Below are positions 9,208-17,334 of a stretch of DNA of 59,877 nucleotides, one piece after another. Made by a program: the position numbers and the translations under genes. Each line of letters begins with the position of its first letter. Positions within the stretch are counted from its first letter, which is position 1. Source of the DNA: SURF-21 sp964529285 (GTDB taxonomy: Bacteria > Actinomycetota > Geothermincolia > Geothermincolales > RBG-13-55-18); contig CAZGWK010000017.1 in the NCBI GenBank assembly GCA_964529285.1, positions 1 to 59,877 on the forward strand. Reading direction: 5' to 3'. The notes under the pieces were generated by a model. The model was not told the DNA's origin. It saw only the letters and a list, made by a program, of their open reading frames with translations, and did not search any database.

Positions 9208-9222
9208 TTTCACTTTATGAAA
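9208..9222. promoter_or_regulatory. Putative MarR operator, site 2
   Basis: TTTCA-CTTTA-TGAAA, extended by two further complementary pairs to 7-bp arms (9206-9224). It lies about 19 bp upstream of the marR-type start codon and shares half-sites and spacing with 8674-8688. Confidence 0.55.
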
Positions 9223-9318
9223 TATACTGCGATATCCGACATCGGTCAACCCCGAGCTGGCCACGCGTCGAGGAAGCATCAAGGGTCGCATATAACGGCT
9301 GTCAATCTTTCCCCCGGT

Positions 9319-9353
9319 CGGCCCTGAGCGGCGTTATTCCTTCGTCAGGGCCG
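9319..9353. promoter_or_regulatory. Inverted repeat in the leader of the AbfD gene
   Basis: CGGCCCTGA (9319-9327) and TCAGGGCCG (9345-9353) are perfect 9-bp arms around a 17-nt loop, about 135 bp before the dehydratase start. No U-tract follows. It could be a leader hairpin or an operator. It is the only structure I see in the roughly 300-bp gap between marR and the dehydratase gene, apart from operator site 2. Confidence 0.35.
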
Positions 9354-9487
9354 TATGGGTTAAACTTTTATCCTGGAAGGCAACTTCGGGGTTCTCCCGC
9401 GAGAAGTAAGGGCGGACGGGCTTCGGGACCCCTGAGCCCTATCCTTTAGCCCCGTGCGGACGAGAACCATGACGAAAGGGGATAGAC

Positions 9488-10936
9488 ATGAAGATCGACG
9501 GCCCGGAGGCATATATTGATAGTATGCGCGGCCTGGAGAGGAGGATCTACGTCCTGGGGGAAAGGGTGGAGGACCCCGTAGACCACCCCATGATCCGCCC
9601 CTCCATGAATGCGGTCGCGCAGACCTATGCCGTCGGGGACGAGCCAGAAGGGGAAGATCTCCTGTTCACGAAATCCCATCTGAGCGGCGAGCGTATCAGC
9701 CGTTTTACGCATATCCATCAGTCCACGGACGATCTGATCAAGAAGGTCCTCATGCAGCGCCTGCTGGGCAATCGTACCTCCACGTGCTACCAGCGTTGCG
9801 TGGGCATGGACGGCGTAAACGCCCTCTACTCCGTGACCTACGAATGCGACGAGGATTGTGGGTCGGAGTACCACGAGCGGCTCAAGGAATACCTGCGCTA
9901 TATCCAGGAGGATAACCTGACCGTGGACGGGGCGATGACCGACGCCAAGGGGGACCGCGGGCTGCGCCCGGCCGATCAGCCCGACCCCGATGTCTTCGTG
10001 CACGTAGTGGAGCGCAAAGCGGACGGGATCGTGGTGAGGGGCGCCAAGGCCCACCAGACAGGTTCGCTCAACTCCCACGAGATCCTGGTCATGCCCACCG
10101 CCGCCATGCGCGAGAACGAGGCGGATTTCGCGGTATCTTTCGCGCTTCCAGCGGACGCCGAGGGGATGACCTTCGTCCTGGGACGCCAGCCCTCGGACAC
10201 GCGCAAGCTGGAGGGGAGCCCCCTGGACGTGGGCAATCCCAAGTACGGCAGCCAGGAGTCTCTGGTCATCTTCGACGACGTATTCGTACCCTGGGAGCGA
10301 GTGTTCATGTGCGGGGAGCACGGGCACAGCGGCAAGGTGGTGGAGAGGTTCGCTTCCTACCACCGCCAGAGCTACGGCGGCTGCAAGGTGGGCGTGGGAG
10401 ACGTTTTAGTGGGGGCGGCTCAGCTGGTGGCATTTTACCAGGGCGTGGACAGGGCGAGCCACATCAGGGACAAGATCACCGAGATGGTCCACCTCAACGA
10501 GAGTATATTCTCCTGCGGTATCGCCTGCAGTTCCCAGGGCAAGGCCACGTCGTCCGGCTGCTACATGGTCGATACTCTGCTGGCCAACGTGTGCAAACAC
10601 AACGTGACCCGCTATCCTTTCGAGATAGCGCGTCTCCTGCAGGACATCGCTGGCGGCATAGTGGCGACCATGCCCTCGCAGAAGGACTTCGAGAACCCCG
10701 AGATCGCTCCGTACCTGGAGAAGTACCTCAAGGGCTCCGGAGACATCCCCACCTTGGAACGCATCAAGGTACTCAAGTATATCGAGAACATGACCATAGG
10801 TGCCGGAGCCGCCGCCTACCTCACCGAGAGCATCCACGGGGCGGGCTCGCCCCAGGCGCAGCGCATCATGATCTACCGTATGGCCGACCTGGACGAGAAA
10901 GTAGACTACGTCAAGAAACTCACGGACATAGATTAA
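9488..10936 (+). CDS. abfD: 4-Hydroxybutyryl-CoA dehydratase / vinylacetyl-CoA isomerase
   Basis: 482 residues of the 4-hydroxybutyryl-CoA dehydratase/HpaB superfamily. The four [4Fe-4S] ligands known from the clostridial enzyme are all present at nearly the same numbers: C100 and C104 (STCYQRCVG), H292 and C299 (YHRQSYGGC). This separates it from flavin monooxygenase relatives lacking the cluster. It converts 4-hydroxybutyryl-CoA to crotonyl-CoA using FAD and the cluster, and is oxygen sensitive. AAAGGGG lies 6 nt before the ATG. It is divergent from the MarR gene and the acyl-CoA operon, which could supply or consume its CoA esters. Confidence 0.92.
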   Translation: MKIDGPEAYIDSMRGLERRIYVLGERVEDPVDHPMIRPSMNAVAQTYAVGDEPEGEDLLFTKSHLSGERISRFTHIHQSTDDLIKKVLMQRLLGNRTSTCYQRCVGMDGVNALYSVTYECDEDCGSEYHERLKEYLRYIQEDNLTVDGAMTDAKGDRGLRPADQPDPDVFVHVVERKADGIVVRGAKAHQTGSLNSHEILVMPTAAMRENEADFAVSFALPADAEGMTFVLGRQPSDTRKLEGSPLDVGNPKYGSQESLVIFDDVFVPWERVFMCGEHGHSGKVVERFASYHRQSYGGCKVGVGDVLVGAAQLVAFYQGVDRASHIRDKITEMVHLNESIFSCGIACSSQGKATSSGCYMVDTLLANVCKHNVTRYPFEIARLLQDIAGGIVATMPSQKDFENPEIAPYLEKYLKGSGDIPTLERIKVLKYIENMTIGAGAAAYLTESIHGAGSPQAQRIMIYRMADLDEKVDYVKKLTDID

Positions 10937-11155
10937 CGCACGACAGTATGCATCGCGTAAGCGACAGTGCCGAGCGAAGCGAGGTGCGGCGGTGCCAGGT
11001 CTTTTGCGTGATGAAGAGACTATGGGATTCCTCTACGGCCCGCTCACGCCGGAGACCTGGCACGTGTTCGTTCGGTAGATTGCCCATGAGATTGTATATG
11101 ATAGGCTAGGTATAGGGGCAGGAGACAAACCCGAGGCCGCCTTGCGGGGGAAGTC

Positions 11156-11878
11156 ATGGAAGAAGATACGGGGCAGCAGTTTACCTTCAAGGGGCGCTGG
11201 AGAGGGCGCAAGCTTTGGATTCTTGCGTGCGCGGCCGCCCTGGCTGCCGCGCTGGTGCTGCTCATGGTGGTGGTCATCCCCTCCTCGCGGAGCGACGACG
11301 ACCAGGCCGAGGCGGCGGAGCAGGATACCCTGTTGCCCGTCGCCGAGGAGGAGCCGGGATCAGAGCAGCAGCCGCCGGAAGCCGGGCAGCAGCCGGAACC
11401 ACCGGCACAATCCGGTGCGGAGAGCCTCACCATAACCCCGGGAGCGGGAGGGCGAACGCCCGGCGTGGTAGTGGATTTCCCGGATCCCGTGACGGAAACC
11501 CCGGATAACCCGCCGGGCGGCTACGAGGATATCTGCGGCCACTGGGTCCTGGACATGTCGGGATCCGCCTACGGCCTCGCCAACTGTCACATCTTTCTGG
11601 AAGAGGACGGCACCGTATCATCGCCACAGGACTATGCCCAGGTGTTCGAGATCGCCGCGAGTTCTTACTCCTGGGAAAAAGGAAACCCCTCCTTCGCCGC
11701 GTCGCTGCAGGTGATGCTGAAGATGGCTTCCAGCCAGGTACTGATACCCGTGCGCATAGAGCTCGCCGGGACCGTAGGCGACCGCTTGCTGGAGATAAAC
11801 GGCGATTTCACCGCCGAGCCGCAAGGCGAGCCGTACGCGCCCTACGCACAGCAGGGTACCTTCGTTATGCACCGCTGA
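11156..11878 (+). CDS. Membrane-anchored hypothetical protein
   Basis: 240 residues. A short basic cytoplasmic tail (about 1-20) precedes one transmembrane segment (about 22-41), then an acidic, Pro/Gln-rich linker to about residue 110 and a folded-looking C-terminal domain containing GHWVLDMSG and FLEEDGTV. That arrangement suggests an extracytoplasmic domain on a stalk. I do not recognise the domain. It stands alone between the dehydratase gene and the liv operon. Confidence 0.6.
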   Translation: MEEDTGQQFTFKGRWRGRKLWILACAAALAAALVLLMVVVIPSSRSDDDQAEAAEQDTLLPVAEEEPGSEQQPPEAGQQPEPPAQSGAESLTITPGAGGRTPGVVVDFPDPVTETPDNPPGGYEDICGHWVLDMSGSAYGLANCHIFLEEDGTVSSPQDYAQVFEIAASSYSWEKGNPSFAASLQVMLKMASSQVLIPVRIELAGTVGDRLLEINGDFTAEPQGEPYAPYAQQGTFVMHR

Positions 11879-12403
11879 AACTCCGAATCGAGCCAAGCCG
11901 GAAAAGCCCGCCCCCGGATGCTGGACTGGGGTATCGGGAGATAAAAACCCCGAAGTCGCGCGAAAGGATAACCGTAACGCGGCAAGAAACATTACATAAG
12001 ACAAGTTTACTCTATGATTACTTCATCTGTCGGTTGTGGCCGGATTGATTGCGGGATAGCGCATTGGTATACTGATTGCGATAGTGGTTATTAAGAAGCC
12101 ATAACCTGGGTAGAAAAGGCATCGCTGGCGAATCTTGCGGCGGGGGAGGTGATGCGGGTTTCATTGCAATGGGAGCGCACGAGCGGCACCAAAACACTCT
12201 TGCAGCCAGTCGAACCAGTTCAACCCATAATTTTATCCACGCAGATATACCGTCAAAGCGGGTAACATCATAAGCAGCCGGGCACACTTGCCAAGCTCCC
12301 TGAGCCAGAGGGTCTACCTTATCCCGTATTTTTTTGGATGAGATGATCACTTGAGGACGGTATGTAGGGTAGGAAGATACTGAAGATAGGGGGGTTGAGG
12401 AAC
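11879..12403. other. 525-bp intergenic region before livK
   Basis: GC content drops compared with the neighbours. No convincing gene is seen: a 110-codon minus-strand reading frame (12018-12350) has no recognisable domain. The region presumably carries the liv promoter, but no clear -35/-10 pair can be assigned. Confidence 0.4.
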
Positions 12404-13609
12404 ATGCGTTTAAAGACGATCATCGCTCTGGTCGTGGCTTTGCTCATGCTGACCCTGGGCTTCGCCTCTTGCGGCGAAGGGGACGGAGGAGAGGACGGCG
12501 CCAAGGAGATGAAGAAGATAGGCCTTACCGCTCCTCTCAGCGGGGTCGCGGCGGCCTACGGGCAGGATATCCAGGCCGGGATCCAGATGGCCATCGACGA
12601 CATAAATGAGGATGGGGGCATAACCATCGGAGACACCACATATGTCTTCGAGTTGCTCGCCGCCGATGACGAGGCGACGCCGGAGCCGGCCCTCTCCAAC
12701 GCCCAGCGTTTCATTCTCGAGGAAGATATACAGGTGATCTTCGACCCGGTCGCCACCTCTATCCAGCCGCTCATCGGCATCAACGAGACGCCGGGCGAGG
12801 AATTCCTGATGATGGCCTACACCAGCGTGCCGCTGTACACGCAGAAGATAAACAAGTACATGGTAACCATGCCGCCGCCGTTTGCTTCCTATGTACCCGA
12901 GTGGATAACCCTGGCCATGGGCAATGGATGGATGAGGCTGGGCATGCTGCAGACCACCGGGGCTTACGGAGAGCTGTGGGGGTCCACCTTCGAGGAGGCC
13001 TGGACCGGCGCGGGAGGCGAGGTGGTCGCCAAGGCGCCGGCCAGCTACTACACGGAGTCGGACTTCACGCCCTACCTGACCACGGTGCTGGCAGCCAACC
13101 CCGACGTCATCTTCTGCGGCGGTCCTTCGGACCCGACAGCACTGGTGATCGACCAGGCAAGGGGCCTCGGTTTCGAGGGCGGCTTCATCGTCATCGACCA
13201 GGCAAAGCTGGACTTCATCTCCGATACCACGGGCATGGAGAAGCTGGAGGGTGCCATCGGCGTGCTGCCCGTCGAGGACGCCTACGACCTGTGGCCCGCT
13301 CTCGAGGAATTCAACGACGAATACGTTGCCGAGTACGGCGGCGAGAGGACGACCTGGGAGAGCGCCATTGCTTATTCCGGGATGATGATCCTGGCCAGGG
13401 CCATGGAGGCGGCGCAGAGCGTGGATGACGTCGCCGCCATCAGGGCCGCCTTCGCCGAGAGCGGGATCGCGGTGCTGGACGGCGCGGAATATCCCGTCGG
13501 CTTCGAGGGATTCGACGACACCACGGGGGCCTTGTTGATGCCGGGGACCGCTACCATGGTAGAGGGAGGCGTGTTCGTGGAGATGGAACCCATCGAATGG
13601 TGGAAGTAA
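12404..13609 (+). CDS. livK: Branched-chain amino acid-type ABC transporter substrate-binding lipoprotein (LivK-like)
   Basis: 401 residues. The lipoprotein signal ends in LGFASC with C23 as lipidation site. The mature protein is a periplasmic-binding protein type I fold (Leu/Ile/Val-binding family; GLTAPLSGVAAAYGQD, QAGIQMAIDDIN). It should deliver a ligand to the downstream permease. In anaerobes this family often binds aromatic or other organic acids, so the amino acid label is provisional. An upstream in-frame TTG at 12395 is the alternative start. A strong hairpin follows the stop. Confidence 0.88.
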   Translation: MRLKTIIALVVALLMLTLGFASCGEGDGGEDGAKEMKKIGLTAPLSGVAAAYGQDIQAGIQMAIDDINEDGGITIGDTTYVFELLAADDEATPEPALSNAQRFILEEDIQVIFDPVATSIQPLIGINETPGEEFLMMAYTSVPLYTQKINKYMVTMPPPFASYVPEWITLAMGNGWMRLGMLQTTGAYGELWGSTFEEAWTGAGGEVVAKAPASYYTESDFTPYLTTVLAANPDVIFCGGPSDPTALVIDQARGLGFEGGFIVIDQAKLDFISDTTGMEKLEGAIGVLPVEDAYDLWPALEEFNDEYVAEYGGERTTWESAIAYSGMMILARAMEAAQSVDDVAAIRAAFAESGIAVLDGAEYPVGFEGFDDTTGALLMPGTATMVEGGVFVEMEPIEWWK

Positions 13610-13660
13610 CAGCAGGGACCGCTTAAACCACAAGGATAAGCATAGGAGAATGAGAATAAA

Positions 13661-13684
13661 GGGAGCCCCCGAATGGGGGCTCCC
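13661..13684 (+). terminator. Hairpin between livK and livH
   Basis: GGGAGCCCCC (13661-13670) and GGGGGCTCCC (13675-13684) form a perfect 10-bp stem with a GAAT loop, 51 bp after livK. There is no U-run, so it may be an mRNA-stabilising or partial-termination hairpin that raises binding-protein expression relative to the permease. Confidence 0.6.
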
Positions 13685-13812
13685 CGCCTGATCAAGGCTG
13701 TCCTCACGCAAAATGGAAGGGGCCGGGACTTGGGTCCAGCGGTGGGCACCGTTTGTTCTACATGCAAGATGCGGGAAACGACCCCGCAGGTTTTCCCTTT
13801 TTTCGGGGGAAT

Positions 13813-13832
13813 AACGCTAAATTATTAGCGTT
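13813..13832. promoter_or_regulatory. 20-bp palindrome upstream of livH
   Basis: AACGCTAA-ATTA-TTAGCGTT is a perfect 8-bp inverted repeat, 64 bp before the livH start, in an AT-rich stretch. It could be a regulator operator for an internal promoter of livHMGF. Confidence 0.4.
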
Positions 13833-13896
13833 GCGGTGACGAGTCAATAAAAACAAATCACTTCGTAAGGCGGTCGGACCCTAAAGGGAGAGGCAG

Positions 13897-14754
13897 TTGT
13901 CCTTTTTCTTGAACCAGCTGGTCATAGGCATCCAGTTGGGCAGCCAGTACGTCATGGTGGCCCTCGGCCTGACCTTGATCTTCGGTATCCTGGACATCTC
14001 GCATTTCGCCCACGGCCATCTCTACATGATCGGTGCCTACCTGCTCTACATCGTCATGGTCCTGGGAGGCATCAATTACTGGATCGCTTTCGTCATCTGC
14101 ATGGCGGCGCTCGCCGTCGGGGGGGTGGTGGTCGAGAGACTGGTCTACAGGCCCCTGCGCGGGCAGCCGCACATAAACACTTTCATCGCCGCCATCGGTC
14201 TCATCCTCATGCTGGAGACCCTGGTCCGCGGCATCCAACCCCAGGCTCTCAGCGTCCCCAAGCCCATCGACACGACCCTGCAGTTCGCGGGCATCAGCAT
14301 GGAGGCGCAACGCTTTATCGTCATCATCGGAGCCATCGTGCTCATCGTGCTCCTGCAGCTGTTCATCAAGCGCACGCGCCTGGGCACGGCCATCGAGGCA
14401 GTGGCCCAGGACCGCGAGGGAGCCTCCCTGGTGGGCATCAACGTAAACCGCATCTCCGCGCTCACCTTCGCCATCGCCACCGCACTGGCCGCCGCCGCCG
14501 CGGTGCTCATGGCGCCGCTTGCCTTTATCTCTCCCGAGATGGGGAGCGTGCTCATCCTCAAGGCCTTCGTCATCGTGGTCATAGGCGGCCTGGGCAGCAT
14601 CAAGGGTGCCATCGTCGGCGGCTATCTCCTGGGGATCATGGAGGCCATGGCCATCGCCTACATCTCTTCCGCTTACAAGGACGTCTTCGCCTTCGCGGTG
14701 CTCATCACAATACTGGCGATAAGGCCCACCGGCCTCTTCCGGGGGAGGGAATGA
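13897..14754 (+). CDS. livH: Branched-chain amino acid-type ABC permease LivH
   Basis: 285-residue inner-membrane permease with about eight hydrophobic helices. It has the LivH pattern: N-terminal GSQYVMVALGLTLIFGILD, a cytoplasmic coupling segment around TRLGTAIEAVAQDREGASLVGIN (about 157-179), and GGLGSIKGAIVGGYLLG. TTG start with GGGAG about 7 nt upstream. Its stop overlaps the livM start (ATGA). Confidence 0.9.
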   Translation: MSFFLNQLVIGIQLGSQYVMVALGLTLIFGILDISHFAHGHLYMIGAYLLYIVMVLGGINYWIAFVICMAALAVGGVVVERLVYRPLRGQPHINTFIAAIGLILMLETLVRGIQPQALSVPKPIDTTLQFAGISMEAQRFIVIIGAIVLIVLLQLFIKRTRLGTAIEAVAQDREGASLVGINVNRISALTFAIATALAAAAAVLMAPLAFISPEMGSVLILKAFVIVVIGGLGSIKGAIVGGYLLGIMEAMAIAYISSAYKDVFAFAVLITILAIRPTGLFRGRE

Positions 14755-15743
14755 CGGTGAAGAAGATCACCAAACCCGCGATATACGTATTGCTCCTGGG
14801 GCTGGCAGCCGCATTTCCCTGGCTTAAGGCCATAGGCATAGACAAGTACCAGATGCGCATCATGACCCTGGCCATGGCCTGGGCCATCGCCACGCTCAGC
14901 CTCAACCTCATCCTCGGCTACACCGGGCAGGCTTCCCTGGCCCACGGGGCTCTCATGGGCATCGGGGCATACTCTTTCGGCATCCTGGCCCAGCGGGCCG
15001 GTCTGAACTTCTGGCTGGCCCTGCCGCTGGCCTGCCTGTTAACGGCGTTCATCGGGCTGCTCATCGGCCTGCCCTCCCTGCGCACCAAAGGCCCTTATTT
15101 CGCCATCGTCACCTTGTGTTTCAACGTCATAGTGTACAAGGTCTTCGAGAACTGGAACTGGCTGTCCGGGGGGATACAGGGACAGGTGGTGCCGCGTCCG
15201 AGTTTCCTCACCGAGAGATGGGCGCGTTACTATTTCGTGCTCGGCTGTCTTGTCCTGACCCTGATCATCATGCGTTTCATCGTGAAGTCTCTGCTGGGGG
15301 TCACCTTCATGTCCATTCGCAGCAACGAGAACCTGGCGGAGGCGGTGGGGATCAACTCCTTCCGCAACAAGCTGGTCTCCTTCGTGGTGAGCTGTTTCTT
15401 CGTGGGGCTGGCGGGCTCGATGCTGGCCCTGGAGAACGGCCAGTTGGACCCCACCATTACGACCTACCTGTATTCCTTCTATATCCTCATCTATCTGCTT
15501 ATCGGGGGGGCGGCTACCCTGTCCGGACCGGTGATCGGGACCGTAGGCCTGTACTGGCTGCTGGACTACATGAAGAAGATAGGCATAGAGGGTATCGAGG
15601 AGTTCCGCTACCTCATCTTCGGCTTCATAATGGTCGTCGTAATAATCTATATGCCGCGGGGCATAGTGGGGGGAGTCAAGCAGTTCTGGGAATGGCTCAA
15701 GACGAGATACAATAAGAGAAAGACGGAAGAGGTGCTGGAGTGA
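14751..15743 (+). CDS. livM: Branched-chain amino acid-type ABC permease LivM
   Basis: 330 residues with about nine membrane helices. Family blocks include NLILGYTGQASLAHGALMGIGAY, SLRTKGPYFAIVTL and the coupling segment IRSNENLAEAVGINSFRNKL. A basic cytoplasmic tail ends the protein. It pairs with LivH to form the channel. It overlaps livH by 4 nt and livG by 4 nt, so the operon is translationally coupled. Confidence 0.9.
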   Translation: MTVKKITKPAIYVLLLGLAAAFPWLKAIGIDKYQMRIMTLAMAWAIATLSLNLILGYTGQASLAHGALMGIGAYSFGILAQRAGLNFWLALPLACLLTAFIGLLIGLPSLRTKGPYFAIVTLCFNVIVYKVFENWNWLSGGIQGQVVPRPSFLTERWARYYFVLGCLVLTLIIMRFIVKSLLGVTFMSIRSNENLAEAVGINSFRNKLVSFVVSCFFVGLAGSMLALENGQLDPTITTYLYSFYILIYLLIGGAATLSGPVIGTVGLYWLLDYMKKIGIEGIEEFRYLIFGFIMVVVIIYMPRGIVGGVKQFWEWLKTRYNKRKTEEVLE

Positions 15744-16504
15744 CACTGCTGCGCGTGGAGGGACTGACGAGGTTGTTCGGCGGCCTGGTTGCCGTGAACA
15801 AGGTGGACTTCGAGGTGCCGGAGGGCAACATCGTGGGCATCATCGGCCCCAATGGCGCGGGGAAGAGCACCCTCTTCAACCTCATCGGAGGCACCATCCC
15901 GCCCACCTCGGGAAAGGTCATCTTCATGGAGAAGGACATAACCGGCTGGACTCCCTACAACGTCGCCCGGGAAGGCATCGCGCGCACCTTCCAGACAACC
16001 GCCCTCTTCGAGGAGCTGCCGCTCTACGTCAACCTGGTCATCGGCCGCCGCATGCGCACGCGTTCGGGCCTCTGGGACGCCATTCTGCATACCCCGCGCT
16101 CGCGGCGCGAGAAGAAGGAGACCACCGCCAAGGTGATGGAGGTGCTCGAGTTCACGGGGCTGGGAGAATATGCCAATAGTCCGGCGGGCTCCATACCCCA
16201 GGAAGCGCAGAAGAGGCTGGCCATAGGCGTGGCCCTGATGGGAGATCCCAGGCTGCTCCTCCTGGACGAGCCCACGGGCGGCGTGGGCATGGGCGAGACG
16301 GACAACATCATCGCGCTTATCGACCGCATTCGCTCCAAGGGCATCACGGTCTGCGTCATCGAGCACAAGATGCGCATGATCATGAGCCTTGCCGACCTTA
16401 TCGTGGCCCTGAACTTCGGGGTGAAGATAGCGGAGGGAGAACCGCAGAGGGTGTGCGACGACCCCGCGGTGGTAGAAGCATATCTGGGTGAGTGCATTGC
16501 TTGA
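15740..16504 (+). CDS. livG: ABC transporter ATPase LivG
   Basis: 254 residues. Walker A GPNGAGKST is at 36-44, Walker B LLLDEPTGG near residue 174, and the switch His in CVIEHKM. The ABC signature is unusual: where LivG proteins carry an LS/LP-x-G-x-Q motif, the sequence reads SIPQEAQKR, losing the signature glycine. In an ABC heterodimer one degenerate signature site is tolerated in some exporters, but it is odd for LivG. GTG start, overlapping livM. Confidence 0.88.
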   Translation: MTLLRVEGLTRLFGGLVAVNKVDFEVPEGNIVGIIGPNGAGKSTLFNLIGGTIPPTSGKVIFMEKDITGWTPYNVAREGIARTFQTTALFEELPLYVNLVIGRRMRTRSGLWDAILHTPRSRREKKETTAKVMEVLEFTGLGEYANSPAGSIPQEAQKRLAIGVALMGDPRLLLLDEPTGGVGMGETDNIIALIDRIRSKGITVCVIEHKMRMIMSLADLIVALNFGVKIAEGEPQRVCDDPAVVEAYLGECIA

Positions 16505-17204
16505 GCTACGGGAAGTACATTGCTCCATAGGGAAGCACGAAGTGATAAACAGGGTTTCCCTGGACATCGCCGCGGGCGAGCTCATATGCATGCTGGGCGC
16601 CAACGGCGCCGGAAAGTCCACGCTTTTCAAGACCATAAGCGGGTTGATAAGGCCGACACGGGGTACGATCGACTTCGAGGGAGAGACTATCAGCAGGAAA
16701 GGCGCGGACAAGATAGTGCGCTTGGGCGTCTCGCTCTGTCCCGAGGGCCGCAAGCTGTTCCCGCGCCTCTCGGTGAGGAAGAACCTCATGATGGGCGCCT
16801 ATACCCGCTACAGGGAGAAAGCCGATATAGCCGCGGTGCTGAAGGAGGTCTACGAACTCTTCCCCATCCTCAGCGAGCGCAGCGAACAGGATGCGGGCAC
16901 CCTCTCCGGCGGTGAGCAGCAGATGCTGGCCATCGGCAGGGCCATGATGAACAGGCCCAGGCTGCTCCTCCTGGACGAGCCCTCGCTCGGGCTGGCGCCG
17001 CTCATCGTATCCAGGATCATGGAGACCATCCAGGACATCAACAGGCACGGGGTCACCGTTTTCCTGTCGGAACAGAACGCCAGGATGGCCCTGGAGATAT
17101 CCACGCGGGGTTACGTCATGGAGAACGGGCGTATAGTGCTGGAGGGCAGGTCCGAGGAGCTTGCCGGTAACGAGGAAGTAAAGAAGGCATATATCGGGGC
17201 GTGA
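16488..17204 (+). CDS. livF: ABC transporter ATPase LivF
   Basis: 238 residues. Walker A GANGAGKST (37-45), an intact signature LSGGEQQML, Walker B LLLDEPSLGLAP and the switch region VFLSEQNA. This is the standard second ATPase of the family. GTG start inside the end of livG (17-nt overlap). With LivK, LivH, LivM and LivG it completes a high-affinity importer. Confidence 0.92.
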   Translation: MSALLELREVHCSIGKHEVINRVSLDIAAGELICMLGANGAGKSTLFKTISGLIRPTRGTIDFEGETISRKGADKIVRLGVSLCPEGRKLFPRLSVRKNLMMGAYTRYREKADIAAVLKEVYELFPILSERSEQDAGTLSGGEQQMLAIGRAMMNRPRLLLLDEPSLGLAPLIVSRIMETIQDINRHGVTVFLSEQNARMALEISTRGYVMENGRIVLEGRSEELAGNEEVKKAYIGA

Positions 17205-17334
17205 GGGCAAGGTCCGGGGCCGGATGCGAACACCTCCGGCCAAAGCCGGGTTTTGCGGCGATAATGCGGAGGTTTATAGGGGTAAGCTCGCGCGGTATCG
17301 AGTCATGTAGGATCTGATTTGGGGGTATGCGGCC

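Noticed and set aside
12018..12350. 110-codon minus-strand reading frame upstream of livK
   Set aside because: No recognisable domain. It might be an old gene fragment, but nothing supports it.
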